From an uncultured Flavobacteriales bacterium (GTDB lineage: Bacteria; Bacteroidota; Bacteroidia; Flavobacteriales_G; Salibacteraceae), in the NCBI GenBank assembly GCA_913020435.1, contig CAJVZZ010000003.1, positions 62,001 through 126,000 of the forward strand: DNA of 64,000 bases, in the 5' to 3' direction. The notes below the pieces were generated by a model. It saw nothing but the letters and a program-made list of their open reading frames with translations. It did not search any database and was not told the DNA's origin. Below are positions 36,328-44,716 of the stretch, one piece after another; positions within the stretch are counted from its first letter, which is position 1, and each line of letters begins with the position of its first letter. The translations under genes were made by a program, and so were the position numbers.

Positions 36328-36809
36328 AAAAGAGAATTATAGAATGCGAATTTGAAGAATATGAAAATGCAACGGAATTATCTGAATTGGATAGAATCCT
36401 TTTTCTCGAAGCAAAAAAAATCAGTCTAAATGCTTACGCACCTTATTCATCATTCAACGTTGGATCAGCAGTGCGACTAGCAAATGGAAAAGTAATTCTA
36501 GGAACTAACCAAGAAAATATTGCGTATCCTTCTGGATTATGTGCAGAAAGAGTTGCGTTGTTTTCCGCCCATACACTATTTCCTCACGAAAAAATTGAGT
36601 CCGTTGCGGTCTATGCATTTTCTGAAAAATTCGTGGTAAACGAAGTAGTTTCACCATGTGGAGCATGTAGGCAAGTTATTGCGGAGTACGAAGAAATTTC
36701 CAAACAGCCAATTTCAGTTATAATGGGTTCTGAAGCAGGAATTATTAAGACATACGGAGTCAACCAATTACTTCCTTTTCGATTCTCAAGCGTCGGATTA
36801 AAAAGCTAA
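36324..36809 (+). CDS. cdd: Cytidine deaminase
   Basis: This 161-aa zinc enzyme deaminates cytidine and deoxycytidine. The signature SGLCAERVALFSAH has the catalytic glutamate and first Cys ligand; SPCGACRQVIAEY has the other two cysteines. The length fits the tetrameric small form with an N-terminal extension. It overlaps ispF by 4 bp (ATGA) and is followed by a new promoter for pdhA. Confidence 0.95.
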   Translation: MKKRIIECEFEEYENATELSELDRILFLEAKKISLNAYAPYSSFNVGSAVRLANGKVILGTNQENIAYPSGLCAERVALFSAHTLFPHEKIESVAVYAFSEKFVVNEVVSPCGACRQVIAEYEEISKQPISVIMGSEAGIIKTYGVNQLLPFRFSSVGLKS

Positions 36810-36866
36810 GATTTAAGCGTTTTATAAAGTGAATAAATTTTGAACTGAGCTAAGGTGCTATTTATA

Positions 36867-36874
36867 TAAATTTG
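36867..36874 (+). promoter_or_regulatory. Predicted -7 element of pdhA-pdhC
   Basis: TAAATTTG is an exact TAnnTTTG match, 24 bp before the pdhA ATG. A TTTG at 36839-36842 is 24 bp upstream, slightly far for a -33 element. Confidence 0.5.
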
Positions 36875-36898
36875 CTGCCCGCTAACAAGAAAATTAAC

Positions 36899-37897
36899 AT
36901 GGCAAAACAAACAAAATTCACTAAAGACCAGTACATCAAGTGGTACGAGTCTATGCTGCTCATGCGAAAGTTTGAGGAGAAATGTGGTCAACTATATATT
37001 CAACAAAAATTCGGTGGTTTCTGCCACCTGTATATTGGGCAAGAGGCAGTAGTCGCGGGAACAGTATCTGGTAGTAAAAAGGGCGACAAGCACATTACTG
37101 CTTATCGAGACCATGTTCATCCAATAGGATTGGGAATGCATCCGAAATATGTAATGGCTGAGTTGTATGGGAAATCAACTGGTTGTTCCAAAGGTAAAGG
37201 TGGCTCAATGCATATGTTTAGCAAGGAATTAAATTTTATGGGTGGACACGGTATAGTGGGTGCTCAAATTCCGATGGGAGCTGGTATTGCATTTGGCGAT
37301 ATGTACAAAGGAAATGATAACGTTACTTTTTGTTCTTTTGGCGATGGAGCAGCAAGACAAGGTGCTCTTCACGAGACTTTCAACATGGCGATGGTATGGA
37401 AAATTCCAGTTGTTTTCATAATTGAGAACAATAACTATGCGATGGGAACCTCTGTGGCAAGAACAACTAACGTTACCGATATGTCCAAAATTGGCGATAG
37501 CTACGAAATGCCTTCAGAGTCTGTAGACGGAATGAGTGTTGAATCAGTGCATGATGCTATAAAAAGAGCTTCAGATCATTGCCGAAAAGGTGAGGGTCCG
37601 TATTTATTAGATATCAGAACCTACAGATATAAAGGACATTCGATGTCTGATCCGCAGAAGTATAGAACTAAAGAAGAGGTGAGCGAATGGAAATCAAAAG
37701 ACCCTCTTGAAAAGGTTTTAAGTGCTATTCAAGATAAAAAATACGCAACAGAAAAACAATTAGAAGAAATTAAACAACGAGTGAAAGGTTTAGTAGAAGA
37801 AGCGGTAACCTTTGCTGAGGAATCACCATTTCCTGAAGCGTCTGAATTATATAAGGACGTTTATGTTGAAGAAAATTATCCATTTGTAACAGATTAA
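36899..37897 (+). CDS. pdhA: Pyruvate dehydrogenase E1 component, alpha subunit
   Basis: This 332-aa thiamine-diphosphate enzyme subunit has the TPP motif GDGAARQGALHETFNMA ending in IENNNYAMGTS, and the phosphorylation-loop-like RTYRYKGHSMSDP. It decarboxylates pyruvate with an E1 beta subunit. I chose the ATG at 36899. The next gene is E2 (pdhC), 3 bp away; E1 beta and E3 are not in the window, as in other flavobacteria where pdhB lies elsewhere. Confidence 0.95.
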   Translation: MAKQTKFTKDQYIKWYESMLLMRKFEEKCGQLYIQQKFGGFCHLYIGQEAVVAGTVSGSKKGDKHITAYRDHVHPIGLGMHPKYVMAELYGKSTGCSKGKGGSMHMFSKELNFMGGHGIVGAQIPMGAGIAFGDMYKGNDNVTFCSFGDGAARQGALHETFNMAMVWKIPVVFIIENNNYAMGTSVARTTNVTDMSKIGDSYEMPSESVDGMSVESVHDAIKRASDHCRKGEGPYLLDIRTYRYKGHSMSDPQKYRTKEEVSEWKSKDPLEKVLSAIQDKKYATEKQLEEIKQRVKGLVEEAVTFAEESPFPEASELYKDVYVEENYPFVTD

Positions 37898-37900
37898 ACT

Positions 37901-39136
37901 ATGGCTGAAGTAGTAAGAATGCCGAAATTAAGTGACACCATGGAAGAAGGTGTTGTTGCTGAATGGCATAAAAAAGTTGGAGATAGTGTTGAGTCTGGTG
38001 ATTTACTTGCTGAGATTGAAACCGATAAAGCTACCATGGAATTTGAATCTTTCCAAGATGGAGTTTTGTTGCACATAGGCGTAGAAAAAGGAGCGGCTGC
38101 TCCCGTTGACGGAATTTTAGCGATTCTAGGTGAAAAGGGTGAAGATGTTGCTGCCATTTTGAAAGCAGAAGCATCTGAGTCACCAGTAGAAGAAGCCCCT
38201 GCTGAAGTAGTCAAGGAAGATCCAGTGGTTGCTGCTCCTCAAGTTGAAGAACCAGAGGCTATTGCACCTCCTGTAACGAACAATTCAAACGGAAGACTAA
38301 AGGTATCTCCATTAGCAAAGAAATTGGCTGAGGATAAAGGAATTAGTCTTTCTTCTATTTCAGGTTCTGGTGAAGGTGGAAGAATAGTAAAGAAGGACAT
38401 TGATAATTATATTCCTTCAGCTTCTCAATCATTGACATCTGTAGGATCTGAATCCTTTACTGATACTCCGGCCTCTCAAATGAGAAAGTCGATTGCCAAG
38501 AGTTTGACCAAAAATCAATTTAGCGCTCCGCATTTCTACTTGACCATTTCTTTAGATATGGACAATACGATTGCGGCTAGGAAGAGCTTAAACGAAGTTT
38601 CTGACGTTAAAATCTCGTTCAATGACATTGTAATCAAGGCAGTTGCTTCGGCATTAAGAGTTCACCCTAATGTGAATACTTCTTGGATTGAAGAGTCTAA
38701 AAGCGTTCGCCAAAACGATCATGTAAGTGTCGGAGTTGCAATGGCTGTAGAAGATGGATTACTGGTTCCTGTAGTAAAATTTGCAGATCAAAAATCACTT
38801 TCAGGTATTTCTGCTGAAGTAAAAGAATTTGCTGGAAAAGCAAAAGAAAAAAAGATTTCATTAGAAGAACTTCAAGGAAATACATTCACGGTTTCTAATC
38901 TTGGAATGTTTGGGATTGAGCAGTTTACATCAATTTTAAATGCGCCGGAATCGTGTATTCTGGCTATCGGAGCAATCAAACAAGAACCTGTAGTAAGAGA
39001 CGGTGAATTAGCTGTTGGAAATATTATGAAGGTTACTTTGACTTGTGACCATAGAACAGTTGATGGTGCTAGCGGTGCATTATTTCTGCAATCATTCAAG
39101 AAGTTTGTAGAGAACCCTGTTACGATGCTGGCATAA
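37901..39136 (+). CDS. pdhC: Pyruvate dehydrogenase E2, dihydrolipoyl acetyltransferase
   Basis: This 411-aa protein has one lipoyl domain (residues 1-75, lipoyl-lysine Lys43 in ETDKATMEF). A Glu/Pro/Ala-rich linker follows, then a peripheral-subunit-binding domain at about 130-165 (VSPLAKKLAEDKGISLSSIS). The catalytic core at about 190-411 ends in DHRTVDGASGALFLQSF, with the active-site His. It transfers acetyl groups to CoA. Its 3' end overlaps the convergent glycosyltransferase gene by 17 bp. Confidence 0.95.
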   Translation: MAEVVRMPKLSDTMEEGVVAEWHKKVGDSVESGDLLAEIETDKATMEFESFQDGVLLHIGVEKGAAAPVDGILAILGEKGEDVAAILKAEASESPVEEAPAEVVKEDPVVAAPQVEEPEAIAPPVTNNSNGRLKVSPLAKKLAEDKGISLSSISGSGEGGRIVKKDIDNYIPSASQSLTSVGSESFTDTPASQMRKSIAKSLTKNQFSAPHFYLTISLDMDNTIAARKSLNEVSDVKISFNDIVIKAVASALRVHPNVNTSWIEESKSVRQNDHVSVGVAMAVEDGLLVPVVKFADQKSLSGISAEVKEFAGKAKEKKISLEELQGNTFTVSNLGMFGIEQFTSILNAPESCILAIGAIKQEPVVRDGELAVGNIMKVTLTCDHRTVDGASGALFLQSFKKFVENPVTMLA

Positions 39137-40208
39137 CAAAGCCTTCTAACAACAAAGCATTTTCAAAAGCCTTCAGGTCTTGATAATTATCGAGATTCGG
39201 AAGGTTTTTTTTATGAACGATTTTAGGTATCCAGTCAAATATTTCTGACGTCAATTGGTTTTGTTTCCTGACTAAGTAGTTTGAATTGGGGATTAATTGT
39301 TCAGCTAAATATTCCTGTTCAGTTTGTCCTGGAGTGGGAATGAGTATACTAGGGATTTGGAGGAAATATAGATCCATAATAGTTGTATACCCGGAACGAC
39401 AAATCATTTTTTTACTGCGGGAAATCAGACTTTCTAATTCTTTTTGTTGGACTAGATTGTGCGTTTCCAATTTGGTTTTTTGCGAGAATGGTAGTTCCGA
39501 TCCTCGAACAAGAACTATTTTAACTGGATTTCTAGGTTTTAATTCAATTAACTTTTTTTCTAGCAATGTTCGCTGAGGTTCAGGTCCGGAGAGAACAATT
39601 AAATAATCAATATCTTTCTTGACATCATTATCAACGCTAAAAACACTGATTGGATTAATGAAATGATGGGGCAAATTAGTTTCTGATAACTCCCCGCTCA
39701 GTTTCTTTTTTTTATCCTGAAAGTCAGGAACCAAAATGGAGTCAAATTCCTTTTGATAATTTGAAAGCACGCTGTTTACTCCTTTAAATAATATTGGTGT
39801 GATTAGCTTGAGCTGATGACTTATCAGTAAACTTTTTACGGTTGCAGATCGAAAACCATATCGGTTATCAGATAAAATGAGATCGAAATTAGTATTGTAA
39901 AGAATCTCTTGAACTTTTTGTTTTTCACTTTCAATTGCGGTCTTAAGCTTTGGGATTTGGCAAAGTAACTTTAGTGAAAGCAAGTTTTTATTGGTAGAGT
40001 ATTGAATATCGTATCCTCTTAATTTATGGAAGGTAAGTGTTGGAAACTCCTTTTCTAAATATGCCAGCGCTAATCCATCAGAAGCAATTTCGACTTCAAT
40101 ACCCTTATTAAGTAAGTATTGAATAAGAGGCGTGCTTCTAGTCGCATGGCCTAGACCCCAGTTCAATACTCCAAAGAGTACCTTTTTTATTTCTTTATTT
40201 AAATCCAT
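39120..40208 (-). CDS. MurG-like (GT-B) glycosyltransferase family protein
   Basis: This 362-aa protein begins with FGVLNWGLGHATRSTPLI, the nucleotide-sugar transferase start seen in MurG/MJ1255-like GT-B proteins. The C-terminal half has SRSKKMICRSGYTTIMDL and LIPTPGQTEQEYLAEQLI, typical donor-binding loops. Donor and acceptor are unknown. The ATG at 40208 is preferred over a TTG at 40217. It stands alone on the minus strand, and its stop lies inside the pdhC 3' end. Confidence 0.85.
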   Translation of the reverse strand: MDLNKEIKKVLFGVLNWGLGHATRSTPLIQYLLNKGIEVEIASDGLALAYLEKEFPTLTFHKLRGYDIQYSTNKNLLSLKLLCQIPKLKTAIESEKQKVQEILYNTNFDLILSDNRYGFRSATVKSLLISHQLKLITPILFKGVNSVLSNYQKEFDSILVPDFQDKKKKLSGELSETNLPHHFINPISVFSVDNDVKKDIDYLIVLSGPEPQRTLLEKKLIELKPRNPVKIVLVRGSELPFSQKTKLETHNLVQQKELESLISRSKKMICRSGYTTIMDLYFLQIPSILIPTPGQTEQEYLAEQLIPNSNYLVRKQNQLTSEIFDWIPKIVHKKNLPNLDNYQDLKAFENALLLEGFVMPAS

Positions 40209-40285
40209 CTTTTCCAAGATGGACTAAAGTACAAATCAAATTTTGGTGAATTATTAATATCCTATTAATAATAAAGACTTTATGA

Positions 40286-40301
40286 GTTTGGCCAACCAAA
40301 C
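40286..40301. repeat. Inverted repeat in the glycosyltransferase/SDR divergent spacer
   Basis: GTTTGG (40286-40291) and CCAAAC (40296-40301) are inverted around CCAA. It lies between the divergent glycosyltransferase and SDR genes, so it is more likely an operator-like site than a terminator. There is no T run. Confidence 0.35.
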
Positions 40302-40341
40302 CCAAGATTGTTTTGTTTCTTTGAGTAACTAAAAACAACTA

Positions 40342-41037
40342 ATGAAAGCAATAGTGTCTGGTGCAACAAAAGGGATAGGGAAAGCGATAACGCTAGCTTT
40401 AGCAGGTAAAGGTTACGATTTAGGACTAGGAGCAAGAAATCTCGAGGAGTTGAATTTTTTAAGAAAGGAAATTCAGGCACTTTACCCCGATATTGAAGTG
40501 ATTACTAAATCAGTGGATTTTTCTCAGAAACACGAAACTCGGAACTTTGCAGAAACATTTCTGCATCATTGGGGCGATATTGATATTCTGGTAAACAATG
40601 TTGGCGTTTACGAAGAAGATAATCTAGATAATTTGAATGAAAACGACCTAATGAAGATGTTCAATGTGAACTTTTTCAGTGCAATGCGATTGACCCAGCC
40701 ATTCCTGCCAGAGTTTAAAAAAAGAAAATCAGGACATATTATAAATATTTGTTCTGTTCTTAGTAAAAAAGTCAGAAAAAAAGCAGTTTCATATTCTCTG
40801 AGTAAGCAAGCCCTCTATGGTTACACCAAGATTTTGAGAAACGAACTTAGAAATTATGATGTTAAAGTGACTGCCATATTGCCAGGATCAACAAATACTG
40901 CTAGTTGGGATGGTCTCGATGCCCCAGTAGATGAATTTGTTCAGCCCGAAGATGTGGCGAATGGTGTTTTAATGGCGATTCAAAGTAATGGTTTAGTGGA
41001 AGAGTTCGAAATAAAACCAATTAATCCAAAGCATTAA
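40342..41037 (+). CDS. Short-chain dehydrogenase/reductase
   Basis: This 231-aa NAD(P)-dependent oxidoreductase has the cofactor motif VSGATKGIGKAI, NNVG in place of NNAG, a catalytic Ser in INICSVLS and the YSLSK (YxxxK) pair. It resembles 3-oxoacyl-ACP reductase-like SDRs, but the substrate is not predictable. trmB starts one base after its stop, and the ATL gene overlaps trmB, so the three probably form one unit. Confidence 0.9.
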   Translation: MKAIVSGATKGIGKAITLALAGKGYDLGLGARNLEELNFLRKEIQALYPDIEVITKSVDFSQKHETRNFAETFLHHWGDIDILVNNVGVYEEDNLDNLNENDLMKMFNVNFFSAMRLTQPFLPEFKKRKSGHIINICSVLSKKVRKKAVSYSLSKQALYGYTKILRNELRNYDVKVTAILPGSTNTASWDGLDAPVDEFVQPEDVANGVLMAIQSNGLVEEFEIKPINPKH

Positions 41038-41038
41038 A

Positions 41039-41776
41039 ATGGGTAAAAAGAAAAAACTGCTACGCTTTGCTGACACCAAAGTCTTTTCGAATGTCACAGA
41101 GCCTCCAATGGAAGAGTTTTTTGACCGCGAAAAAGGAGTTCCATATAAACACGCATTAGCTGGAAATTGGCGTTCTAAGGTATTCAAAAACGACAATCCC
41201 ATAGTGCTAGAGCTTGGTTGTGGTAAGGGTGAATACTCGGTAGGAATGGGGAAAGCATTTCCTGAAAAGAATTTTATTGGAGTAGATATTAAAGGAAATC
41301 GAATTTGGTATGGCGCAAAAGAGGCGTTAGATGAAGAATTGAATAACGTTCATTTTCTTAGAACCAGAATTGATTTTATTACCGCCTTTTTTGAAGAAGG
41401 AGAGATAGACGAAATCTGGATTACATTTCCTGATCCACAAGAAAAAGAGAATCGAGCAAGAAAGCGACTTACTGGTAAAATGTTTATTGACCGTTACAAG
41501 CAGATTCTAAAACCACATGGTGTTATTCATTTAAAAACGGATAGTGCTTTTCTATATGAATTCACACAAGAAGAAATCGATGAGCATGGATACACAAGGT
41601 TGCACAGTACGCCAGATTTATATGGAGATAACTTCGATCGATTCAATGAAGAAAATCAATTAACTATAACAAATCCAAACCAACCAACTCAAGAAATTCT
41701 TAAGATCAAAACTTATTATGAGGAACTGTTTACTGCTCGTGGGCACCTAATTACATATACACAGTTCATCCCTTGA
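41039..41776 (+). CDS. trmB: tRNA (guanine-N7-)-methyltransferase
   Basis: This 245-aa SAM-dependent enzyme methylates G46 of tRNA. The SAM-binding motif VLELGCGKGEYSVGMG and the family signature IDEIWITFPDPQEKENRARK are clear, and GKMFIDRYKQILKPHG follows. The N-terminus has a short basic extension. Its TGA overlaps the next ATG (ATGA arrangement), suggesting translational coupling. Confidence 0.96.
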   Translation: MGKKKKLLRFADTKVFSNVTEPPMEEFFDREKGVPYKHALAGNWRSKVFKNDNPIVLELGCGKGEYSVGMGKAFPEKNFIGVDIKGNRIWYGAKEALDEELNNVHFLRTRIDFITAFFEEGEIDEIWITFPDPQEKENRARKRLTGKMFIDRYKQILKPHGVIHLKTDSAFLYEFTQEEIDEHGYTRLHSTPDLYGDNFDRFNEENQLTITNPNQPTQEILKIKTYYEELFTARGHLITYTQFIP

Positions 41777-42114
41777 TGCAAGAAAAGACCTATACCTTTT
41801 ATCAAGACGTTTATGATGTAGCCCGACAGATTCCGAAAGGGCGAGTAACTTCATATGGAGCAATTGCTAAGTATTTAGGAATGGCTCGATCTTCTCGAAT
41901 GGTGGGTTATGCAATGAATGGAGCTCATTCTATGGTGGATATTCCCGCACACCGGGTAGTTAATCGAAATGGCCTTTTAACAGGAAAACATCACTTTGAA
42001 ACTCCATTCCGAATGCAGGAATTGTTAGAGCAGGAGAATATTAAAGTTGAAGAAGACCAAATCATTGATTTCAAAGAATTGTATTGGGATCCGTTGGTGG
42101 AGTTGAAGCTCTGA
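41776..42114 (+). CDS. Alkyltransferase-like (MGMT-fold) protein, catalytic Cys replaced by Ala
   Basis: This 112-aa protein has the DNA-binding fold of O6-alkylguanine transferases: IPKGRVTSYGAIAKYLG and SSRMVGYAMNG. The active-site PCHR motif is PAHRVVNRNG, so the acceptor cysteine is Ala58 and alkyl transfer is not possible. Alkyltransferase-like proteins bind O6-alkylguanine and pass it to nucleotide excision repair. The start overlaps the trmB stop; a TTG three bases earlier is less likely. Confidence 0.92.
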   Translation: MQEKTYTFYQDVYDVARQIPKGRVTSYGAIAKYLGMARSSRMVGYAMNGAHSMVDIPAHRVVNRNGLLTGKHHFETPFRMQELLEQENIKVEEDQIIDFKELYWDPLVELKL

Positions 42115-42325
42115 TTCAAGAATCGTTCCTGTGCAGGAATGACGAAAAATTTTATTAGTAACTAGAATGAAAAACAGTTATACTTTTTGGTTCTATGGAT
42201 ATTGCCCGTTAACAAATTTGTGTCCTTTCGGAACGACAGGAATATAAATTTCGTTACTCTAATTTTTACAGTTTATTTACTTTAAACAATGTTCTTGAAA
42301 CCAAACCAGAGATTACCTTTGCGCT
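42115..42325. other. Intergenic spacer with repeat-like fragments
   Basis: This 211-bp gap holds no gene. It contains the perfect inverted repeat TTCCTGTGCAGGAA (42126-42139) and another short fragment, CCTTTCGGAACGACAGG, near 42224-42240. Both resemble the small dispersed repeats often seen between genes in this phylum. The 3' end carries the mrp promoter. Confidence 0.45.
42314..42321 (+). promoter_or_regulatory. Predicted -7 element of mrp
   Basis: TACCTTTG is an exact TAnnTTTG match, but it lies only 4 bp before the ATG at 42326. That implies a leaderless transcript, or an ATG further in (none nearby fits the family). Confidence 0.4.
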
Positions 42326-43390
42326 ATGGAAATTACACAAGAACAAGTTTTAAGTGCACTCTCATTTGTTATCGAACCCGACCTTAAAAAGGACATAATT
42401 TCTTTAGGTTTCGTATCGGATATTAAAATAGAAGGAAATAAAATTTCTTGCACGGTGCAAGCAAGTAATCCTGCTATGCACAATCGCAAGCGTATTGAAG
42501 ACGCGTGCGATCATCAATTGAAATTGAAAATTGGGAATGAGGTTGAGACTAGTGTTAGTATAGTTGCCATGAACGAAGACAACCAAACTGATCCTCAAGT
42601 AAGAAAAGTTCTTCCAGGTGTAAAACACATTATAGCTGTAGCATCAGGAAAAGGTGGAGTAGGGAAGTCTACGATTACATCGAATATTGCCGCAGGTCTT
42701 GCTAAAAGAGGCTACAAAGTGGGTTTGATTGACGCCGATATTTATGGACCTTCAGTACCAATAATGTTTGATGTACAATTACACAAACCTGGAATGAAAG
42801 ATATTAATGGGAAAAGCTACATGACTCCTGTTGAAGCATATGGTGTTAAAATTCTTTCTATTGGTTTTTTTGCTGATACAGATCAAGCTATTGTTTGGCG
42901 TGGTCCTATGGCAAGTAAAGCGCTAGATCAAATGGTTAAGGATGTCTACTGGGGCGATTTAGATTATATGCTAATTGATTTACCTCCTGGAACTGGAGAT
43001 GTTCATTTATCTATCGTTCAGGCAGTTCCGTTAAGTGGTGCTATTGTAGTAAGCACTCCTCAGCAAGTTGCATTGGCGGATGCTCGAAAAGGAATTAATA
43101 TGTTTCAGATGGATTCGATTAAAGTTCCAGTTCTTGGTTTGGTAGAAAACATGAGCTACTTCACACCTGCTGAATTGCCAGATAATAAGTATTACATATT
43201 TGGAAAGGACGGTGCAAAAGAATTGAGCGAAAAAATGAATACGCCTTTATTAGCTCAAATTCCACTGGTTCAATCCATTCGAGAAAGTGGTGATATTGGT
43301 CGTCCTGCTGTCTTACAAGACAATACGGCTTCTTCAAAAGCCTTTGAAGCCTTGGTAGATAGTGTGATAAAAACGATGGAAAATAAGTAG
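42326..43390 (+). CDS. mrp: Mrp/ApbC-type P-loop iron-sulfur carrier
   Basis: This 354-aa protein has an N-terminal MIP18/DUF59 domain (about 1-90) and a ParA-like ATPase with the deviant Walker A AVASGKGGVGKSTITSNI, Walker B YMLIDLPPGTGD and the usual switch regions. It should carry Fe-S clusters to apoproteins. The CxxC normally found after VENMSYF is missing here: the sequence continues TPAELPDNKYY with no cysteine. nfu follows 37 bp downstream, which supports the Fe-S role. Confidence 0.93.
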   Translation: MEITQEQVLSALSFVIEPDLKKDIISLGFVSDIKIEGNKISCTVQASNPAMHNRKRIEDACDHQLKLKIGNEVETSVSIVAMNEDNQTDPQVRKVLPGVKHIIAVASGKGGVGKSTITSNIAAGLAKRGYKVGLIDADIYGPSVPIMFDVQLHKPGMKDINGKSYMTPVEAYGVKILSIGFFADTDQAIVWRGPMASKALDQMVKDVYWGDLDYMLIDLPPGTGDVHLSIVQAVPLSGAIVVSTPQQVALADARKGINMFQMDSIKVPVLGLVENMSYFTPAELPDNKYYIFGKDGAKELSEKMNTPLLAQIPLVQSIRESGDIGRPAVLQDNTASSKAFEALVDSVIKTMENK

Positions 43391-43403
43391 GCTTATTTTC
43401 GTC

Positions 43404-43411
43404 TATTTTTG
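43404..43411 (+). promoter_or_regulatory. Predicted -7 element of nfu
   Basis: TATTTTTG is an exact TAnnTTTG match, 16 bp before the nfu ATG, in the mrp-nfu gap. Confidence 0.4.
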
Positions 43412-43427
43412 AATCTCAATAGAAATT

Positions 43428-43691
43428 ATGCAAAACCCAGGTCAATCCGCACTTTACGATAGAGTTGATTTAGCTTTAAATGATTTACGTGCTTTTGTAA
43501 AAGAAGATGGTGGCGACTTAGAATTGGTCGAAGTTACCGATGATGGCGTAGCTAGAGTTGAGCTTAAAGGCGCCTGTAGGAGCTGTTCAATGAACAACAT
43601 GACTTTTAAAGCAGGAGTGGAAGAAGCTATTTTAACAGCTGTTCCAGAGGTTCAGAGAGTAGAGGCGGTTGGTTTTCAGTTGCATAAGTAA
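43428..43691 (+). CDS. NifU C-terminal-domain (Nfu) iron-sulfur scaffold/carrier
   Basis: This 87-aa single-domain protein has the CxxC cluster ligands in KGACRSCSMNNMTFKAGVE, preceded by VKEDGGDLELVEV. Nfu proteins accept [4Fe-4S] clusters and hand them to clients. It directly follows mrp and could donate to or receive from it. Confidence 0.95.
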   Translation: MQNPGQSALYDRVDLALNDLRAFVKEDGGDLELVEVTDDGVARVELKGACRSCSMNNMTFKAGVEEAILTAVPEVQRVEAVGFQLHK

Positions 43692-43900
43692 ATTGTAAAG
43701 CAAAGTTTCGCAAATAATTTACAGTGGGACTCACTCAGGGTAGCGAGATAGTAATTGAATATCCTTTTGAGTTTTTTTGTGCAGATTAACGAAACAAAAA
43801 TGTATCGAGAACTTATTATTAATTCCAAGTACTTCTTGATACAGTTCTCCTATCGTTGAATCAATCGAGATGACAGATTAATTTCTGGGGTGACAGCGAA
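43692..43900. other. Intergenic spacer with a dispersed-repeat-like hairpin
   Basis: This 209-bp gap holds no gene. An inverted repeat with arms 43801-43811 and 43833-43843 forms an 11-bp stem (one G-T pair). The flanking sequence TCGAGATGACAG (43866-43877) and GGTGACAG are typical of short repeat families in Bacteroidota intergenic DNA. No promoter is needed here because the flanking genes converge. Confidence 0.5.
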
Positions 43901-44647
43901 TTATTTCTGGTGAAAAACCTTTGACTTCACTAATCCCAATTTATTTACGAAGTACAACCAGCTTGTCCAAAGCACTCCAAAACCATAAATTGAACTGCGT
44001 TTAAAGTTGATAGAAGAAGCTTCTTCGAAATATTTTGTAGGACAAGTTACTTCTCCAATTTCGAAACCTTCGTAAAAAATTTGAGCCAGCATTTGATTGT
44101 CAAACACAAAATCGTCGGAGTTGATATTGTAATTGATACCTTCTAAAACCTCTCTCGAAAATGCACGATAACCCGAGTGATATTCTGAAAGCTTTTGGTT
44201 CATTAATATATTTTGATAAAGCGTTAAACAGCGATTAGCAATGTACTTATACATCGGCATTCCACCTTTGAGCGCTCCTTTTCCAAGAATTCTAGAAGCA
44301 AGTACTGCAGGGTAGAGATCATTTGCAATCATATGAGCAATAGAAGGAATAAGCAGCGGAGTATATTGATAATCAGGATGAACCATAATTACAATATCAG
44401 CACCCAATTCTAACGCCTTGTTGTACAACGTCTTTTGGTTTCCGCCATAACCTTTGTTCTTTTCGTGTCGAATTACGTGTTTGATTCCAATTCTCTTGGC
44501 TACTTCAGTGGTATCATCAGGACTATGATCGTCCACTAAAATTACATCGTCCACTATATCAAAGTCAATCTCACTATACGTCTTCTCAAGCGTTTTTGAA
44601 GCATTGTAAGCGGGCATTACAACGACTACCTTTTTTCCTTTAATCAT
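43901..44647 (-). CDS. Family 2 glycosyltransferase (polyprenyl-phosphate sugar synthase-like)
   Basis: This 248-aa GT-A enzyme starts VVVVMPAYNASKTLEKTYSE and has the DDVILVDDHSPDDT and MVHPDYQYTP acidic motifs. It resembles dolichol-phosphate-mannose-synthase-like transferases that make a lipid-linked sugar donor. The C-terminus has one weak hydrophobic stretch, no full membrane domain. Such donors would suit the GT39-like enzymes in this window, but a functional link is only inferred. Confidence 0.88.
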   Translation of the reverse strand: MIKGKKVVVVMPAYNASKTLEKTYSEIDFDIVDDVILVDDHSPDDTTEVAKRIGIKHVIRHEKNKGYGGNQKTLYNKALELGADIVIMVHPDYQYTPLLIPSIAHMIANDLYPAVLASRILGKGALKGGMPMYKYIANRCLTLYQNILMNQKLSEYHSGYRAFSREVLEGINYNINSDDFVFDNQMLAQIFYEGFEIGEVTCPTKYFEEASSINFKRSSIYGFGVLWTSWLYFVNKLGLVKSKVFHQK

Positions 44648-44664
44648 AGTTTAACTGTTTGAGG

Positions 44665-44672
44665 CAAAAATA
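44665..44672 (-). promoter_or_regulatory. Predicted -7 element of the GT2 gene
   Basis: Minus-strand TATTTTTG is an exact TAnnTTTG match 17 bp before the ATG at 44647, in the 69-bp gap after gmhA. Confidence 0.45.
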
Positions 44673-44716
44673 AAAAAACGGGTTGCTCTATAGGTTTGAG
44701 ATGCGAATAAGTTATC

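Noticed and set aside
36899-39136. Loss of pdhB by deletion between pdhA and pdhC
   Set aside because: The 3-bp junction is clean and pdhA-pdhC without pdhB is known in flavobacteria; E1 beta is expected elsewhere.
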